Below are positions 24,904-35,388 of a stretch of 57,813 bases of DNA, piece by piece (position 1 is the first letter of the stretch; each line of letters opens with the position of its first letter). The notes under the pieces are model-generated. The model worked only from the letters and a program-made list of their open reading frames with translations. It had not been told where the DNA came from and searched no databases. The DNA is from Rhodospirillaceae bacterium (GTDB lineage Bacteria; Pseudomonadota; Alphaproteobacteria; SHVZ01): positions 1 through 57,813 of the forward strand of contig JAEULB010000205.1 of the NCBI GenBank assembly GCA_016792585.1. Reading direction: 5' to 3'. Both the position numbers and the translations under genes were made by a program.

Positions 24904-25920
24904 ATGCGGGTTCGCGAGGACTACCGATCGCTTTCGGGTCCTGAGAAGGCGGCCATCCTGCTGATGTCGCTGGGCGAGGAGCATGCCTCCAAGATGTTCG
25001 CCCTGATGAGCGATGACGAGATCAAGGAGATCTCGCAGATCATGGCCAACCTCGGCACCGTGTCGGCCAACGTGGTCGAGCGGTTGTTCGTCGAATTCGC
25101 CGAGCAGATCTCTTCGACCGGCTCGCTGGTCGGTACGTTCGACTCCACCGAACGACTGCTGATGAAGGTGATGGATGCCGACCGCGTCGGCAACATCATG
25201 GAAGAAATCCGCGGCCCTGCCGGCCGCACGATGTGGGACAAGCTCGGCAACGTCAACGAGATGGTTCTCGCGAACTATCTCAAGAACGAGTACCCGCAGA
25301 CCGTCGCCGTCGTGCTCTCGAAGATCAAGCCGGACCACGCGGCGAAGGTCCTGAGCATGCTGCCCGAGAACTTCGCGATGGAAGTCGTCATGCGCATGCT
25401 GCGCATGGAGGCGGTGCAGAAGGACGTGCTCTCCGACGTCGAGCGCACGCTGCGCACCGAGTTCATGAGCAACCTCGCGCGCACCACCCGCCGCGACGCG
25501 CACGAGATGATGGCCGAGATCTTCAACAACCTCGACCGCGCCACCGAGTCCCGCTTCGTCGCCGCGCTCGAGGAGCGCAACAAGGATTCGGCCGAGAAGA
25601 TCAAGGCGATGATGTTCACTTTCGAGGACCTGAACCGCCTCGACCCCGGCGGCGTGCAGACGCTGCTGCGCGCGGTCGAGAAGGACAAGCTGGGTCTCGC
25701 GCTCAAGGGCGCCTCCGAAGGCCTTCGCGACCTCTTCTTCTCGAACATGTCCGAACGCGCCGGCAAGCTGCTGCGCGAGGACATGGCGGCGCTGGGCCCG
25801 GTCCGCCTCAAGGAAGTCGAAGAGGCTCAGATGGCGATGGTCCAGCTTGCCAAGGACCTGGCGGCCCGCGGCGAGATCGTGCTGTCCGACAACAAGGGCG
25901 GCGACGAGCTCGTCTACTGA
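24904..25920 (+). CDS. fliG: flagellar motor switch protein
   Basis: This 338-residue FliG is close to the family length of about 330. The N-terminal domain ([22 protein letters not shown]) binds FliF. The middle domain carries [22 protein letters not shown], the EHPQ-type motif that contacts FliM. The C-terminal torque domain includes [20 protein letters not shown] and [19 protein letters not shown] with the charged residues that face MotA. It couples proton flow to rotation and to directional switching. GGGAAGGGAG lies upstream of the ATG. No fliM is found in this window. Confidence 0.96.
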   Translation: MRVREDYRSLSGPEKAAILLMSLGEEHASKMFALMSDDEIKEISQIMANLGTVSANVVERLFVEFAEQISSTGSLVGTFDSTERLLMKVMDADRVGNIMEEIRGPAGRTMWDKLGNVNEMVLANYLKNEYPQTVAVVLSKIKPDHAAKVLSMLPENFAMEVVMRMLRMEAVQKDVLSDVERTLRTEFMSNLARTTRRDAHEMMAEIFNNLDRATESRFVAALEERNKDSAEKIKAMMFTFEDLNRLDPGGVQTLLRAVEKDKLGLALKGASEGLRDLFFSNMSERAGKLLREDMAALGPVRLKEVEEAQMAMVQLAKDLAARGEIVLSDNKGGDELVY

Positions 25921-25935
25921 TAGGAGCCTTTGGCC

Positions 25936-26658
25936 TTGTCCACCATCATCCGGCCTTTCCTGTTCGAGGACAGCTTCGACGAGGACGCGGCGGATCGCGC
26001 GCGCGAGAAGGCGGAAGCCGAGGAGCGCGCGCGTCTCGAGGCCGAGGCCGCAGCCCATGCCGAGCCGCCGCCGCCAACCTTCTCCGAGGAGGAGATGACG
26101 GCGGCGCGCCAGGCGGGTTTCCTCGAAGGGCGGAACGCCGGCATCTCCGAGGCACACGCCTCGCTCGAACGCCGCGCCGCCGACGCGCTCGACCAGGTGA
26201 GCCGGGCGCTCGGCCAGCTCGACCGGGCGCAGCGCGAAGGTGTCGTCGAGACGATGCGCGGCGCGCTCGAGGTCACGCATACGATCGCCCGCAAGGTGCT
26301 GCCGGAATATGTCCGCCGCCACGGCTCCGACGAGATCCAGGCGCTGGTGCGCCAGGTGCTGGAGACGCTGATCGAGGAGCCGCGCGTCGTCATCCGGGTT
26401 CCGGAAGGGCTGGTGGAGGCGCTGAAACCGCGCATCGCCCAGGCCGGCAAGGCGACCAGCTTCGAAGGTCAGCTCGTCGTCTTCGGCGAGCCGGCGCTCG
26501 GTGACGGCGACTGCCGGGTCGAATGGTCGTCCGGCGGCGCAGAGCGGCTTGTCCAGCAATCGATCGACCAGGTGGCGGCCGTCGTCGGCCGCGCCCTGGT
26601 TCCGCCGGAATCGGCGCCCGACGACTCGAGCCAGCCGATGCTGGCTCCCAACGAGTGA
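25936..26658 (+). CDS. fliH: FliH/FlbE-type flagellar export ATPase regulator
   Basis: This protein of about 240 residues has a Glu/Ala-rich helical N-terminus (residues 25-60, a likely coiled coil) and a C-terminal half of FliH type (QALVRQVLETLIEEPRVVIRVPEGLVEAL, about 135-163). FliH binds the export ATPase FliI and docks it at the C-ring through FliN. The gene lies between fliG and fliN, the expected place. No ATG occurs near the 5' end. Two TTG codons are candidates (25930 and 25936); the second is preferred because it sits nine bases after AGGAG. Sequence conservation in this family is low, so the call rests partly on position. Confidence 0.8.
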   Translation: MSTIIRPFLFEDSFDEDAADRAREKAEAEERARLEAEAAAHAEPPPPTFSEEEMTAARQAGFLEGRNAGISEAHASLERRAADALDQVSRALGQLDRAQREGVVETMRGALEVTHTIARKVLPEYVRRHGSDEIQALVRQVLETLIEEPRVVIRVPEGLVEALKPRIAQAGKATSFEGQLVVFGEPALGDGDCRVEWSSGGAERLVQQSIDQVAAVVGRALVPPESAPDDSSQPMLAPNE

Positions 26659-26688
26659 CAGCTCACACGAGCTTGAAGGAGCAAGACC

Positions 26689-27039
26689 ATGCCTAACGAC
26701 GACAACCTCGAACTGACCGAGCTCGAAGGCAAGAGCACCAAGACCGAAGAAGAGGATGAGGATCGCCTCGAAGGCCAGCGCACGGCGACCGCGCGCGACC
26801 TCGAAGCCGTCTATGACATTCCGGTTCAGATCTCGGCCGTGCTCGGCAAGTCGACGATGCAGGTGAGCCAGCTGCTCAAGCTCGGCCGCGGCGCCGTCGT
26901 CGAGCTCGACCGCAAGGTCGGCGAAGCGATCGACATCTACGTCAACAACCGCCTGGTCGCCCGTGGCGAGGTGGTGATCGTCGACGAGCGTCTGGGCGTG
27001 ACCATGACCGAAATCATCAAGTCGGATCGCTCGCAGTAA
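26689..27039 (+). CDS. fliN: flagellar motor switch protein
   Basis: This 116-residue C-ring protein has an acidic N-terminal tail (residues 1-40), then a SpoA domain with YDIPVQISAVLGKSTMQVSQLLKLGRGAVVELDRK and LVARGEVVIVDERLGVTMTEII, typical of FliN. It forms the lower C-ring and binds FliH. A ribosome binding site (GAAGGAG) is eight bases upstream of the ATG. It is followed after 3 bases by motA. Confidence 0.96.
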   Translation: MPNDDNLELTELEGKSTKTEEEDEDRLEGQRTATARDLEAVYDIPVQISAVLGKSTMQVSQLLKLGRGAVVELDRKVGEAIDIYVNNRLVARGEVVIVDERLGVTMTEIIKSDRSQ

Positions 27040-27042
27040 CCG

Positions 27043-27891
27043 ATGACTGAGCCCGCGCCCAAGCTGAAGGTGGCAGGCGGCAATCGCGCCGTCGGCGTTG
27101 CCGCGCCCGTCCAGCGCTCCGGTCCCGACCTTGCCGGCGTGCTCGGGCTCGGCGTGGGCTTCGCGGTGATCCTGATCGCCGCTGCCGTGGGAGGGGCGCC
27201 AAGCGCCTTCATCGATCTTCCGTCGATCCTGATCGTCTTCGGCGGCACCTTCGCGGTCACCACGATTTCCTATTCGCTGCCCGAGATCTGGCGGGCACAG
27301 CGGCTGATGCTGGTCGCGCTGTTCTCGGGCACGCCCGACAGCGGCGATGCCGCCCGGCGCATGCTCGATCTCGCGAGGCTCGCCCGCAACGAAGGCGTGC
27401 TCGCCCTCGAACGCCAGCTCGCCCAGCTCCGCGATGCGCCCTTTCTCCGCCGCGCGATCGGCCTCGTCGTCGACGGCGCCGCGCCCGAGGACGTCGAGAG
27501 CGTGATGGCGCAGGAGCAGGCGGCGATCCAGGGCCGCCATGCCAAGAGCGCCTCGATCCTGAGGAAGGCTGCCGAGGTCGCGCCCGCGATGGGGCTGATC
27601 GGCACGCTGGTCGGCCTCGTTCAGATGCTGGGACAGCTCGACAATCCGTCGGCGATCGGTCCGGCGATGGCGGTCGCCCTCCTCACCACCTTCTACGGCG
27701 CGGTGCTCGCCAACATGGTTTTCGCACCGCTGGCCTCCAAGCTCGACCGCAACTCCGCCGAGGAGGCGCTGGTCAACCGGCTCTACGTGATCGGGGCGTC
27801 CGCCATCGGACGGCAGGAGAATCCGACACGGATCGAAATGCTGCTCAACACCGTCCTGCCGCCGGAAAAGCGGCTGGGCTCGCTCGACTAG
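27043..27891 (+). CDS. motA: flagellar motor stator protein (MotA/TolQ/ExbB family)
   Basis: This 282-residue MotA has transmembrane segments near residues 30-55 and 65-83, a cytoplasmic loop with charged residues, and the conserved pair in AAEVAPAMGLIGTLVGLVQML (about 177-197) and AMAVALLTTFYGAVLANMVF. It forms the proton channel with MotB and pushes on FliG. The N-terminal tail of about 28 residues before the first membrane segment is longer than in Escherichia coli. No motB follows, so the partner must be encoded elsewhere. It sits 3 bases after fliN, in an operon order common in alphaproteobacteria. Confidence 0.92.
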   Translation: MTEPAPKLKVAGGNRAVGVAAPVQRSGPDLAGVLGLGVGFAVILIAAAVGGAPSAFIDLPSILIVFGGTFAVTTISYSLPEIWRAQRLMLVALFSGTPDSGDAARRMLDLARLARNEGVLALERQLAQLRDAPFLRRAIGLVVDGAAPEDVESVMAQEQAAIQGRHAKSASILRKAAEVAPAMGLIGTLVGLVQMLGQLDNPSAIGPAMAVALLTTFYGAVLANMVFAPLASKLDRNSAEEALVNRLYVIGASAIGRQENPTRIEMLLNTVLPPEKRLGSLD

Positions 27892-27918
27892 CGGGCCCTT
27901 GGGGACACGGAGACGAAG

Positions 27919-29292
<1,374 letters not shown>

Positions 29293-29315
29293 CGCGCTAA
29301 GCGAGATCGACCGCG

Positions 29316-31430
29316 ATGGCCGATACCCAGCAGACCGCAGGTACCGCTACCGAAGGCCCCGGCCTCGGCGGCTTGATGCGCCGCTTCGGCCTCGGCAACA
29401 CCGGCGACCTGCTGATGCCGTTCGGGGTCATCGCGATCCTGGCGGTGCTCGTGTTCCCGCTGCCGACCTGGCTTCTGGACATCTCGCTCGCGCTCTCGAT
29501 CACGCTGTCGGTCATCATCCTGATGACCGTGCTGTTCATCCAGAAGGCGCTGGAGATCAACGCCTTCCCCACCATCCTCCTCGTCTCGACGATGCTCCGG
29601 CTGTCGCTCAACCTGGCGTCCACGCGCCTGATCCTGGAGCACGGCCATGAGGGCACGGCCGCCGCCGGAAAGGTCATCGAGGCCTTCGGCAAGTTCATGA
29701 TGGGCGGCAACTTCGTCATCGGCATCATCGTCTTCACGATCCTGGTGATCGTGAACTTCATCGTCATCACCAAGGGCTCGGGCCGCATCGCCGAAGTCGC
29801 GGCGCGCTTCGCCCTCGACGGCATGCCCGGCAAGCAGATGGCGATCGACGCCGACCTCTCCGCCGGCCTCGTCGACGAGAAGGAGGCGAAGAAGCGGCGC
29901 AAGGAGCTCGAGGACGAGTCGCAGTTCTACGGCGCCATGGACGGCGCCTCGAAGTTCGTCCGCGGCGACGCGGTCGCCGGCGTGCTCATCACCTTCATCA
30001 ACATCATCGGCGGCCTGATCATCGGGCCGCTGCAGCACGGCCTGTCGCTGAGCCAGGCGCTGAACAACTACACGGTGCTCACCGTCGGCGACGGCCTTGT
30101 CTCGCAGATGCCGGCGCTGATCATCTCGACCGCCGCAGGTCTTCTCGTCACCAAGGCCGGTGCTGCGGACAAGGCCGACAAGGCGATGTTCGGCCAGCTC
30201 TCGGCCTACCCGACCGCGCTCGGCATGTCGGCGGCGGTGATGGCCGGCATGAGCCTTCTGCCCGGCATCCCGATGCTGCCCTTCCTGCTGATCGCCGGCG
30301 TCGCCGGCGGTGTCGCCTACATGCGCTACCAGGGAATGGAGCAGGAGAAGCGGAATATCGAGCAGATGGCCCAGGCGGCGCCGGTTCCGGTCGCCGAGGA
30401 ACCGATCTCGACGGCGCTCGCGATCGACCTGATACGCCTGGAGCTCGGATACGGCCTCCTGCCGCTGATCCGCAACACCGAGGGCGGGCGGCTCACCGAT
30501 CAGATCAAGGCGCTCCGCCGGCAGCTCGCGTCCGAGGTCGGCTTCATCATGCCGTCGGTGCGCATCCAGGATAACCTGCAGCTGCCGTCGAACACCTACG
30601 TGGTCCGGGTCAAGGAAGTGGAGGCCGGCCGCGGCGACCTTCGCACCGGCCAGCTGCTGGTCATGGACCCGCGCGGCGGCAAGATCGCGCTCCAGGGCGA
30701 GGAGACGAGCGAGCCCACCTTCGGCCTTCCGGCCATGTGGGTGAACGCCGCGTCCCGCGAGGAGGCGATGTTCAAGGGCTACACGGTCGTCGATCCGCCG
30801 ACGGTCATCACCACGCACCTGACCGAGGTGGTGAAGGAGAACATGCCCGACCTGCTCTCCTACTCGGAGACGCAAAAGCTGCTCGACGAGTGCGCGTCCC
30901 ATCACCAGAAGCTGGTCGGCGACGTGGTGCCGACGCAGATCACCGTCGGCGGCCTGCAGCGGGTGCTGCAGAACCTGCTGGCCGAGCGCGTCTCGATCCG
31001 CGACCTGCCGACGATCCTCGAAGCGATCTCGGAAGGCTCCAGCCTGTCGCGCAATATCGGCTTCATCACCGAACACGTGCGCACGCGGCTCTCGCGCCAG
31101 CTGAGCGACCAGTACTCGGCAGACCAGGGCTACATCCCGCTGGTGACGCTGTCGCCCGACTGGGAGCAGGCCTTCGCCGAGTCCCTCGTCGGCCAGGGCG
31201 AGGACCGCCAGCTGTCGATGGCGCCGTCCAAGCTGCAGGAGTTCATGCAGGCGGTCAGGACCACCTTCGAGCGCTACGCGATGATGGGCGAGATCCCGGT
31301 GCTGCTGACCAGCCCTGGCGTCCGCCCCTACGTGCGCTCGATCATCGAGCGCTTCCGTCCTGCCACCGTGGTGATGTCGCAGAGCGAGGTTCACGCGAAG
31401 GCGCGCATCAAGACGCTCGGGCAGATCTGA
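29316..31430 (+). CDS. flhA: flagellar type III export gate protein
   Basis: This 704-residue FlhA is the major export-gate component in the centre of the MS ring. The N-terminal half has about eight transmembrane segments (residues 28-335) and the FHIPEP-family signature region around ALEINAFPTILLVSTMLRLSLNLASTRLIL (split, about 75-104). The C-terminal cytosolic domain (about 360-704) includes PAMWVNAASREEAMFKGYTVVDPPTVITTHLTEVV and ends PATVVMSQSEVHAKARIKTLGQI. Length and domains are complete. It follows flbD by 23 bases. Confidence 0.97.
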   Translation: MADTQQTAGTATEGPGLGGLMRRFGLGNTGDLLMPFGVIAILAVLVFPLPTWLLDISLALSITLSVIILMTVLFIQKALEINAFPTILLVSTMLRLSLNLASTRLILEHGHEGTAAAGKVIEAFGKFMMGGNFVIGIIVFTILVIVNFIVITKGSGRIAEVAARFALDGMPGKQMAIDADLSAGLVDEKEAKKRRKELEDESQFYGAMDGASKFVRGDAVAGVLITFINIIGGLIIGPLQHGLSLSQALNNYTVLTVGDGLVSQMPALIISTAAGLLVTKAGAADKADKAMFGQLSAYPTALGMSAAVMAGMSLLPGIPMLPFLLIAGVAGGVAYMRYQGMEQEKRNIEQMAQAAPVPVAEEPISTALAIDLIRLELGYGLLPLIRNTEGGRLTDQIKALRRQLASEVGFIMPSVRIQDNLQLPSNTYVVRVKEVEAGRGDLRTGQLLVMDPRGGKIALQGEETSEPTFGLPAMWVNAASREEAMFKGYTVVDPPTVITTHLTEVVKENMPDLLSYSETQKLLDECASHHQKLVGDVVPTQITVGGLQRVLQNLLAERVSIRDLPTILEAISEGSSLSRNIGFITEHVRTRLSRQLSDQYSADQGYIPLVTLSPDWEQAFAESLVGQGEDRQLSMAPSKLQEFMQAVRTTFERYAMMGEIPVLLTSPGVRPYVRSIIERFRPATVVMSQSEVHAKARIKTLGQI

Positions 31431-31448
31431 GGGGGATAAGGCCGCGCC

Positions 31449-32447
31449 ATGCGCCTCAAGACGTTCAACGCGCGCACCATGTCCGAGGCGATGAAGATGG
31501 TGCGCGACCATCTGGGCGAGGACGCTATCATCGTCTCGACCCAGCGTGGCGAAGGCGGCAAGGGCGTGCGCCTGACCGCCGCGCTCGACGGCGCCGATCC
31601 TGAGTTCGATGCGGCGCCCGAGCCCTCGCCGCTGAAGCCGCCGGCGAAGAAGCGCGACACGATCGAATACCTGTCGGACGCGCTCTCGCGCCATGGGGTG
31701 GCACCGAACCTCGCCGAGCGGATGCTCCGGAGCGCCACCACGCTCGGCATCGACGACCCGATCCTGGCGCTTGCCGGTGCGCTCGACGACGTCTTCTCCT
31801 TCCAGCCGATCAACGACCTCAAGCCGACGAAGCCGATCATCCTGATCGGCCCGCCCGGCCAGGGTAAGACGCTCACCGTCGCCAAGATCGCGGCCCGCGC
31901 CGCGATCGCGCGCCGGCCGGTGCATCTGCTCACCACCGATACCGAAAGGGCCGGCGGCTTCGAGCAGCTCCAGGTATTCGGCAAGGTGCTGAAGGTCGAG
32001 GTCGGCCGCATCGACACCTCTCAGCGCCTCAAGGAGACCCTATCGGGATACCGCAAGGATGCGTTGACGGTCATCGATACCGCTGGCCGCAATCCGTTCA
32101 GCCCCGACGACATGGGCATTCTCCGGCCCTTCGTTCAGGCGGCCCAGGGCGATACCTGCCTGGTGATGGCGGCCGGCACCGATCCTCTCGAAGCGGCCGA
32201 AGTCGCACGCGCCTTCGCCGAATTCGGCGCGAGCCGGCTGATCATCACCCGCCTCGACCTCGCCCGCCGTCTCGGCAGCCTCCTGGTCGCCGCCGAGGCC
32301 GGTCGGTTGAAACTCGCGGATGCAAGCGTCACATCTGCCGTGGTTGACGGTCTCAATCCGCTCAACCCCGTGGCCATGGCCCGACTCTTGCTTCCTGATC
32401 TGGTGGCCGAAGAGGCTGCCGCTCCTCTCAAGCGAGCCTACTCATGA
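31449..32447 (+). CDS. flhF: FlhF-type SRP-like GTPase
   Basis: This 332-residue protein is shorter than typical FlhF because the basic linker after the B domain is reduced. The N-terminal motif MRLKTFNARTMSEAMKMVRDHLGEDAIIVST is FlhF-like. The NG domain has Walker A GPPGQGKT (134-141), DTAGRNPF (210-217) and TRLD (267-270, in place of TKxD). The segment usually reading DTYRxGAxEQL is DTERAGGFEQL (164-174), so nucleotide handling may differ. FlhF places the flagellum at the pole together with FlhG, whose gene overlaps this one by four bases (ATGA). It follows flhA by 18 bases. Confidence 0.85.
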   Translation: MRLKTFNARTMSEAMKMVRDHLGEDAIIVSTQRGEGGKGVRLTAALDGADPEFDAAPEPSPLKPPAKKRDTIEYLSDALSRHGVAPNLAERMLRSATTLGIDDPILALAGALDDVFSFQPINDLKPTKPIILIGPPGQGKTLTVAKIAARAAIARRPVHLLTTDTERAGGFEQLQVFGKVLKVEVGRIDTSQRLKETLSGYRKDALTVIDTAGRNPFSPDDMGILRPFVQAAQGDTCLVMAAGTDPLEAAEVARAFAEFGASRLIITRLDLARRLGSLLVAAEAGRLKLADASVTSAVVDGLNPLNPVAMARLLLPDLVAEEAAAPLKRAYS

Positions 32448-33232
32448 CCACCGCAACGCCAGCGCAAGCGCCCCGCCCCGCCCTTCTCGCGAAGGCAAAG
32501 AACGTCGTCGCCGTCGCGTCCGGCAAGGGTGGCGTCGGCAAGACCTGGTTCTCCATCACGCTGAGCCATGCGCTGGCCCGGGCCGGCCGCAAGACCCTGC
32601 TGTTCGACGGCGATCTCGGCCTCGCCAATGTCGACATCCAGCTCGGCCTCACCCCGGACCGCGACCTCGGCGGCGTCATCACCGGGCGCATCGGCCTGAT
32701 GCAGGCGGCCACCCGCTACGAAGAGGGCGGCTTCGACATCGTCGCCGGCCGCTCCGGCACCGGATCGCTGGCGACGCTTCCCGCCCAGCGCCTGGCCCAG
32801 CTCGGCAGCGAGATCGTCGACGTCGCCAAGCAGTACGACCAGGTCGTGCTCGACCTCGGCGCCGGCCTTGACCGCACGGTCCGCGTGCTCGCGGCTTCCG
32901 CCGGCACCACGCTCGTGATCACCACGCCGGAACCGACGGCGCTGACCGACGCCTATGCCTACATCAAGGTCACGCACGCCGACGAGCCGACCGCCGACCT
33001 CCGCGTCATCGTCAACATGGCAACCAATGCTGCCGAGGGCCAGCGCACCTACGGGACGCTGCTCAAGGCCTGCCAGGGCTTCCTCAAGATTTCGCCGCCG
33101 CTCGCCGGCATCATCCGCCGCGACAAGAAGGTGGCTGAGTGCATCCGGCGCCAGTCGCCGCTGCTGACCAAGTTCCCGAGCAGCGACGCGGCGCAAGATA
33201 TCGAAGGCGTGGTCGACCGCCTCCTCGGATGA
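32444..33232 (+). CDS. flhG: MinD-like ATPase, flagellar number regulator
   Basis: This 262-residue MinD/ParA-family ATPase (FlhG, also FleN or YlxH) has a deviant Walker A loop KGGVGKT at 28-34, followed by LLFDGDLGLANVDIQLGL and VVLDLGAGLDRTV (Walker B region). It limits the number of flagella by antagonising FlhF. The ATG overlaps the flhF stop (ATGA), and its own TGA overlaps the start of the next gene in the same manner, giving a three-gene coupled series. Ser/Thr and Gly positions of the nucleotide loop are intact. Confidence 0.92.
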   Translation: MTTATPAQAPRPALLAKAKNVVAVASGKGGVGKTWFSITLSHALARAGRKTLLFDGDLGLANVDIQLGLTPDRDLGGVITGRIGLMQAATRYEEGGFDIVAGRSGTGSLATLPAQRLAQLGSEIVDVAKQYDQVVLDLGAGLDRTVRVLAASAGTTLVITTPEPTALTDAYAYIKVTHADEPTADLRVIVNMATNAAEGQRTYGTLLKACQGFLKISPPLAGIIRRDKKVAECIRRQSPLLTKFPSSDAAQDIEGVVDRLLG

Positions 33233-35388
33233 GCAGCATCGCGCCGTCGCAGCCGGTTCCTCCGGCGCAGCCGATCACGACGGCGCCCCAGCCGACGCCG
33301 CCCCCGGCGGACGGCACGGTCAAATCTCAGGTCCAGACTCCGACTCCCGAAGCGGCTCCGTCCTCTCCGCTCGCCGACACGCCGGAGCCTGCGGTCGTCA
33401 CCGGCGCCAGGCCGACCGCCCCGCAGGCACCGCAGCCGACCTCGCTCGCCCCCGGCACCGTGGTCACCGCGACGCTCGAGCAGGCGCCGCCGACACCGCC
33501 GGTGGTGACGACGACCGAGACGCCGGAGGCCCCGCCTCCACCGCCGCCTCCTGCCGCGGACGAAGCGCCGACGACGCAGACCCAGCCCCGCCCGACGACG
33601 ACCACACCACAGCCGACGACGACGCAGGCGCTGCCGACACCGGTGCAGACACCGGCACCGGCGCCCCTTCCGGCCGCGACCTTGCCGTCGGCGACTCCGC
33701 CGAGCGGACAGGCCCCGACGCCTTTGCCGCAGCCGTCGACGCTGCAGCCGACGACTTCATCGTCCCCGGTACCGTTGCCGCAAGCGCAGCCCGCACCGCT
33801 TCCGACGTCGGCGCCCGCACTGGCGACATTACTGAACGCGGCTCCCACCCCGACGCCTTCGCCACCGACCGCGCAAGCCGCACCTCCCACTCCGGCGGCG
33901 CCTCCGCCGCCTTCCGCTGCCGCACCGACGCCGCCACAGGCGACGCCGCCATCTGCAGCGCCGGGGCCTCCCGCCAGCCAGGCCGTCGCACCCCAGCCGC
34001 AAACGGCGGCCACGCCGGCACCGGCCGCCACTCAGGCGCCGGCGGTACTGGCGACTGCGGTTCGCGCCGCTCCCGTCGCTCAGACGCCGGCGCCGCCACC
34101 CGCTCCGATGCCGTTGCCGACGACGGTCGCCCAACCCGCGGCCGTGCCCGGCGCACCGCCGCCGGCCGCTGCGACCGCGACGTCGGTTGCGGTGACGCCG
34201 CTCGCGTCGCCGTCACCTTCGGCCGAGACCGGTCCGCGTCAACAGGGCGTCGGGCCGGATGGCGGCAACGCGCAGCAGGCGGCGCGCACGCCTGTCTCGT
34301 CTCCGACGCCGCGTCCCGTCGCTGCGACGCCCCCCTCATCGACGCAGATCACGACGACGCCGACTGGCAGCCAGCCCTCATCCGGTGCGAGCGCGCCTTT
34401 GGGCGGCGCGCCGGTACTGGCGCTTCGTCCCGGGACAGCGCTCCTGCTGCAGGTGACCGAGATGACCCCGCGCGTGCCCGGCGCGGCTCCGTCACAGCAG
34501 CCGATGACGCTCACCGCTCAAGGCGGCATGGTCAGCTTCGGCGCGACGGTGATGGGATCGACGATCGCCGGCCAGCCGATCGTCGAGACGCCGCTCGGCC
34601 TCTTCACGCTCGGCGCCAAGGTGGCGCTGCCGGAAGGAACCCAGCTCCAGCTTCGCGTGATGCAGCCGCCGGGAACGGCCGCGACTGGCCAAGCCGCCGG
34701 CCAGCCGGCGACGCTGATGGAGCTCTCGCATCAATGGACGGCGCTCGACGAGGCGCTGGCGACCTTGCGAGCGATCGACCCCAAGGCGGCTCAGGCGGTG
34801 CTCGACCAGACGATCGCCAAGCCCGGGCCGCAGCTCGCCGGCGGGCTCGCCTTCTTCCTGGTGGCGCTCCGCGGCGGCGGCGACCTCAAGCGCTGGCTCG
34901 GCGAGACCTCGGTGCAGGCGCTCGAGAAGTCCGGCCGCGGCAAGCTGATCCAGCGGCTCTCGGAAGAGTTCCGCGAGATGGCGAAGGCCGGATCGCCCGA
35001 GGCGGCACAGTCGAGCGAGTGGCGGCCGATGTTCATGCCGGTCTTCGACGGCGAAGGCATCCGGCAGCTCCGTCTCTTCGTCCATCGCGACGGCGGCGAG
35101 AACGGCGACGACGATGCGCCGCCGGGCAAACGCTTCCTGGTCGAGGCCGACTTCACGCGGCTCGGCCAGTTCCAGCTCGACGGCCTGGTGCAGGCGAAGA
35201 AGCTCGACCTCGTGGTGCGCACCAGGCAGGCTCTGCCGGGCGAGGTCACCCAGAACATCAACGCGATCTTCACCCGCTCGCTCGATGCCGCAGGCTTCGT
35301 CGGCAAGCTTCGCTTCGAGGCTGGCGCCAAGATGGTGATGCCGGATCCCGAGGCGATGTACGGCCACGCGCCCGGCGTCAGCGCCTGA
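33229..35388 (+). CDS. large Pro-rich protein with FliK-like C-terminal domain
   Basis: The ATG at 33229 overlaps the flhG TGA, giving a 719-residue protein. The first 400 residues are almost entirely Pro, Thr, Ala and Gln. From about 405 a folded region begins, with LALRPGTALLLQVTEM and a stretch ending GLFTLGAKVALPEGTQLQLRVM. The C-terminal 120 residues (MPVFDGEGIRQLRLFVHR, LVEADFTRLGQFQLDGLVQ, IFTRSLDAAGFVGKLRFE) have the length, position and alternating pattern of a FliK C-terminal domain. It may be a second hook-length control or secretion-switch protein, or a related export substrate. No signal peptide is seen, consistent with flagellar export. Its stop overlaps the end of the convergent methyltransferase gene by 11 bases. 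Confidence 0.65.
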   Translation: MSSIAPSQPVPPAQPITTAPQPTPPPADGTVKSQVQTPTPEAAPSSPLADTPEPAVVTGARPTAPQAPQPTSLAPGTVVTATLEQAPPTPPVVTTTETPEAPPPPPPPAADEAPTTQTQPRPTTTTPQPTTTQALPTPVQTPAPAPLPAATLPSATPPSGQAPTPLPQPSTLQPTTSSSPVPLPQAQPAPLPTSAPALATLLNAAPTPTPSPPTAQAAPPTPAAPPPPSAAAPTPPQATPPSAAPGPPASQAVAPQPQTAATPAPAATQAPAVLATAVRAAPVAQTPAPPPAPMPLPTTVAQPAAVPGAPPPAAATATSVAVTPLASPSPSAETGPRQQGVGPDGGNAQQAARTPVSSPTPRPVAATPPSSTQITTTPTGSQPSSGASAPLGGAPVLALRPGTALLLQVTEMTPRVPGAAPSQQPMTLTAQGGMVSFGATVMGSTIAGQPIVETPLGLFTLGAKVALPEGTQLQLRVMQPPGTAATGQAAGQPATLMELSHQWTALDEALATLRAIDPKAAQAVLDQTIAKPGPQLAGGLAFFLVALRGGGDLKRWLGETSVQALEKSGRGKLIQRLSEEFREMAKAGSPEAAQSSEWRPMFMPVFDGEGIRQLRLFVHRDGGENGDDDAPPGKRFLVEADFTRLGQFQLDGLVQAKKLDLVVRTRQALPGEVTQNINAIFTRSLDAAGFVGKLRFEAGAKMVMPDPEAMYGHAPGVSA

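Noticed and set aside
24865..27540. A long open frame of about 890 codons on the minus strand opposite fliG, fliH, fliN and motA
   Set aside because: It has the His/Arg/Asp/Gly-rich composition of an antisense shadow in GC-rich DNA, with no domain, while four standard flagellar genes fill the plus strand.
33300..34400. A Gly/Ala/Val-rich minus-strand frame opposite the Pro-rich FliK-like protein (PE-PGRS-like appearance)
   Set aside because: It is the direct antisense of Pro/Thr/Ala codons. The plus-strand gene is coupled to flhG and has a folded C-terminal domain.
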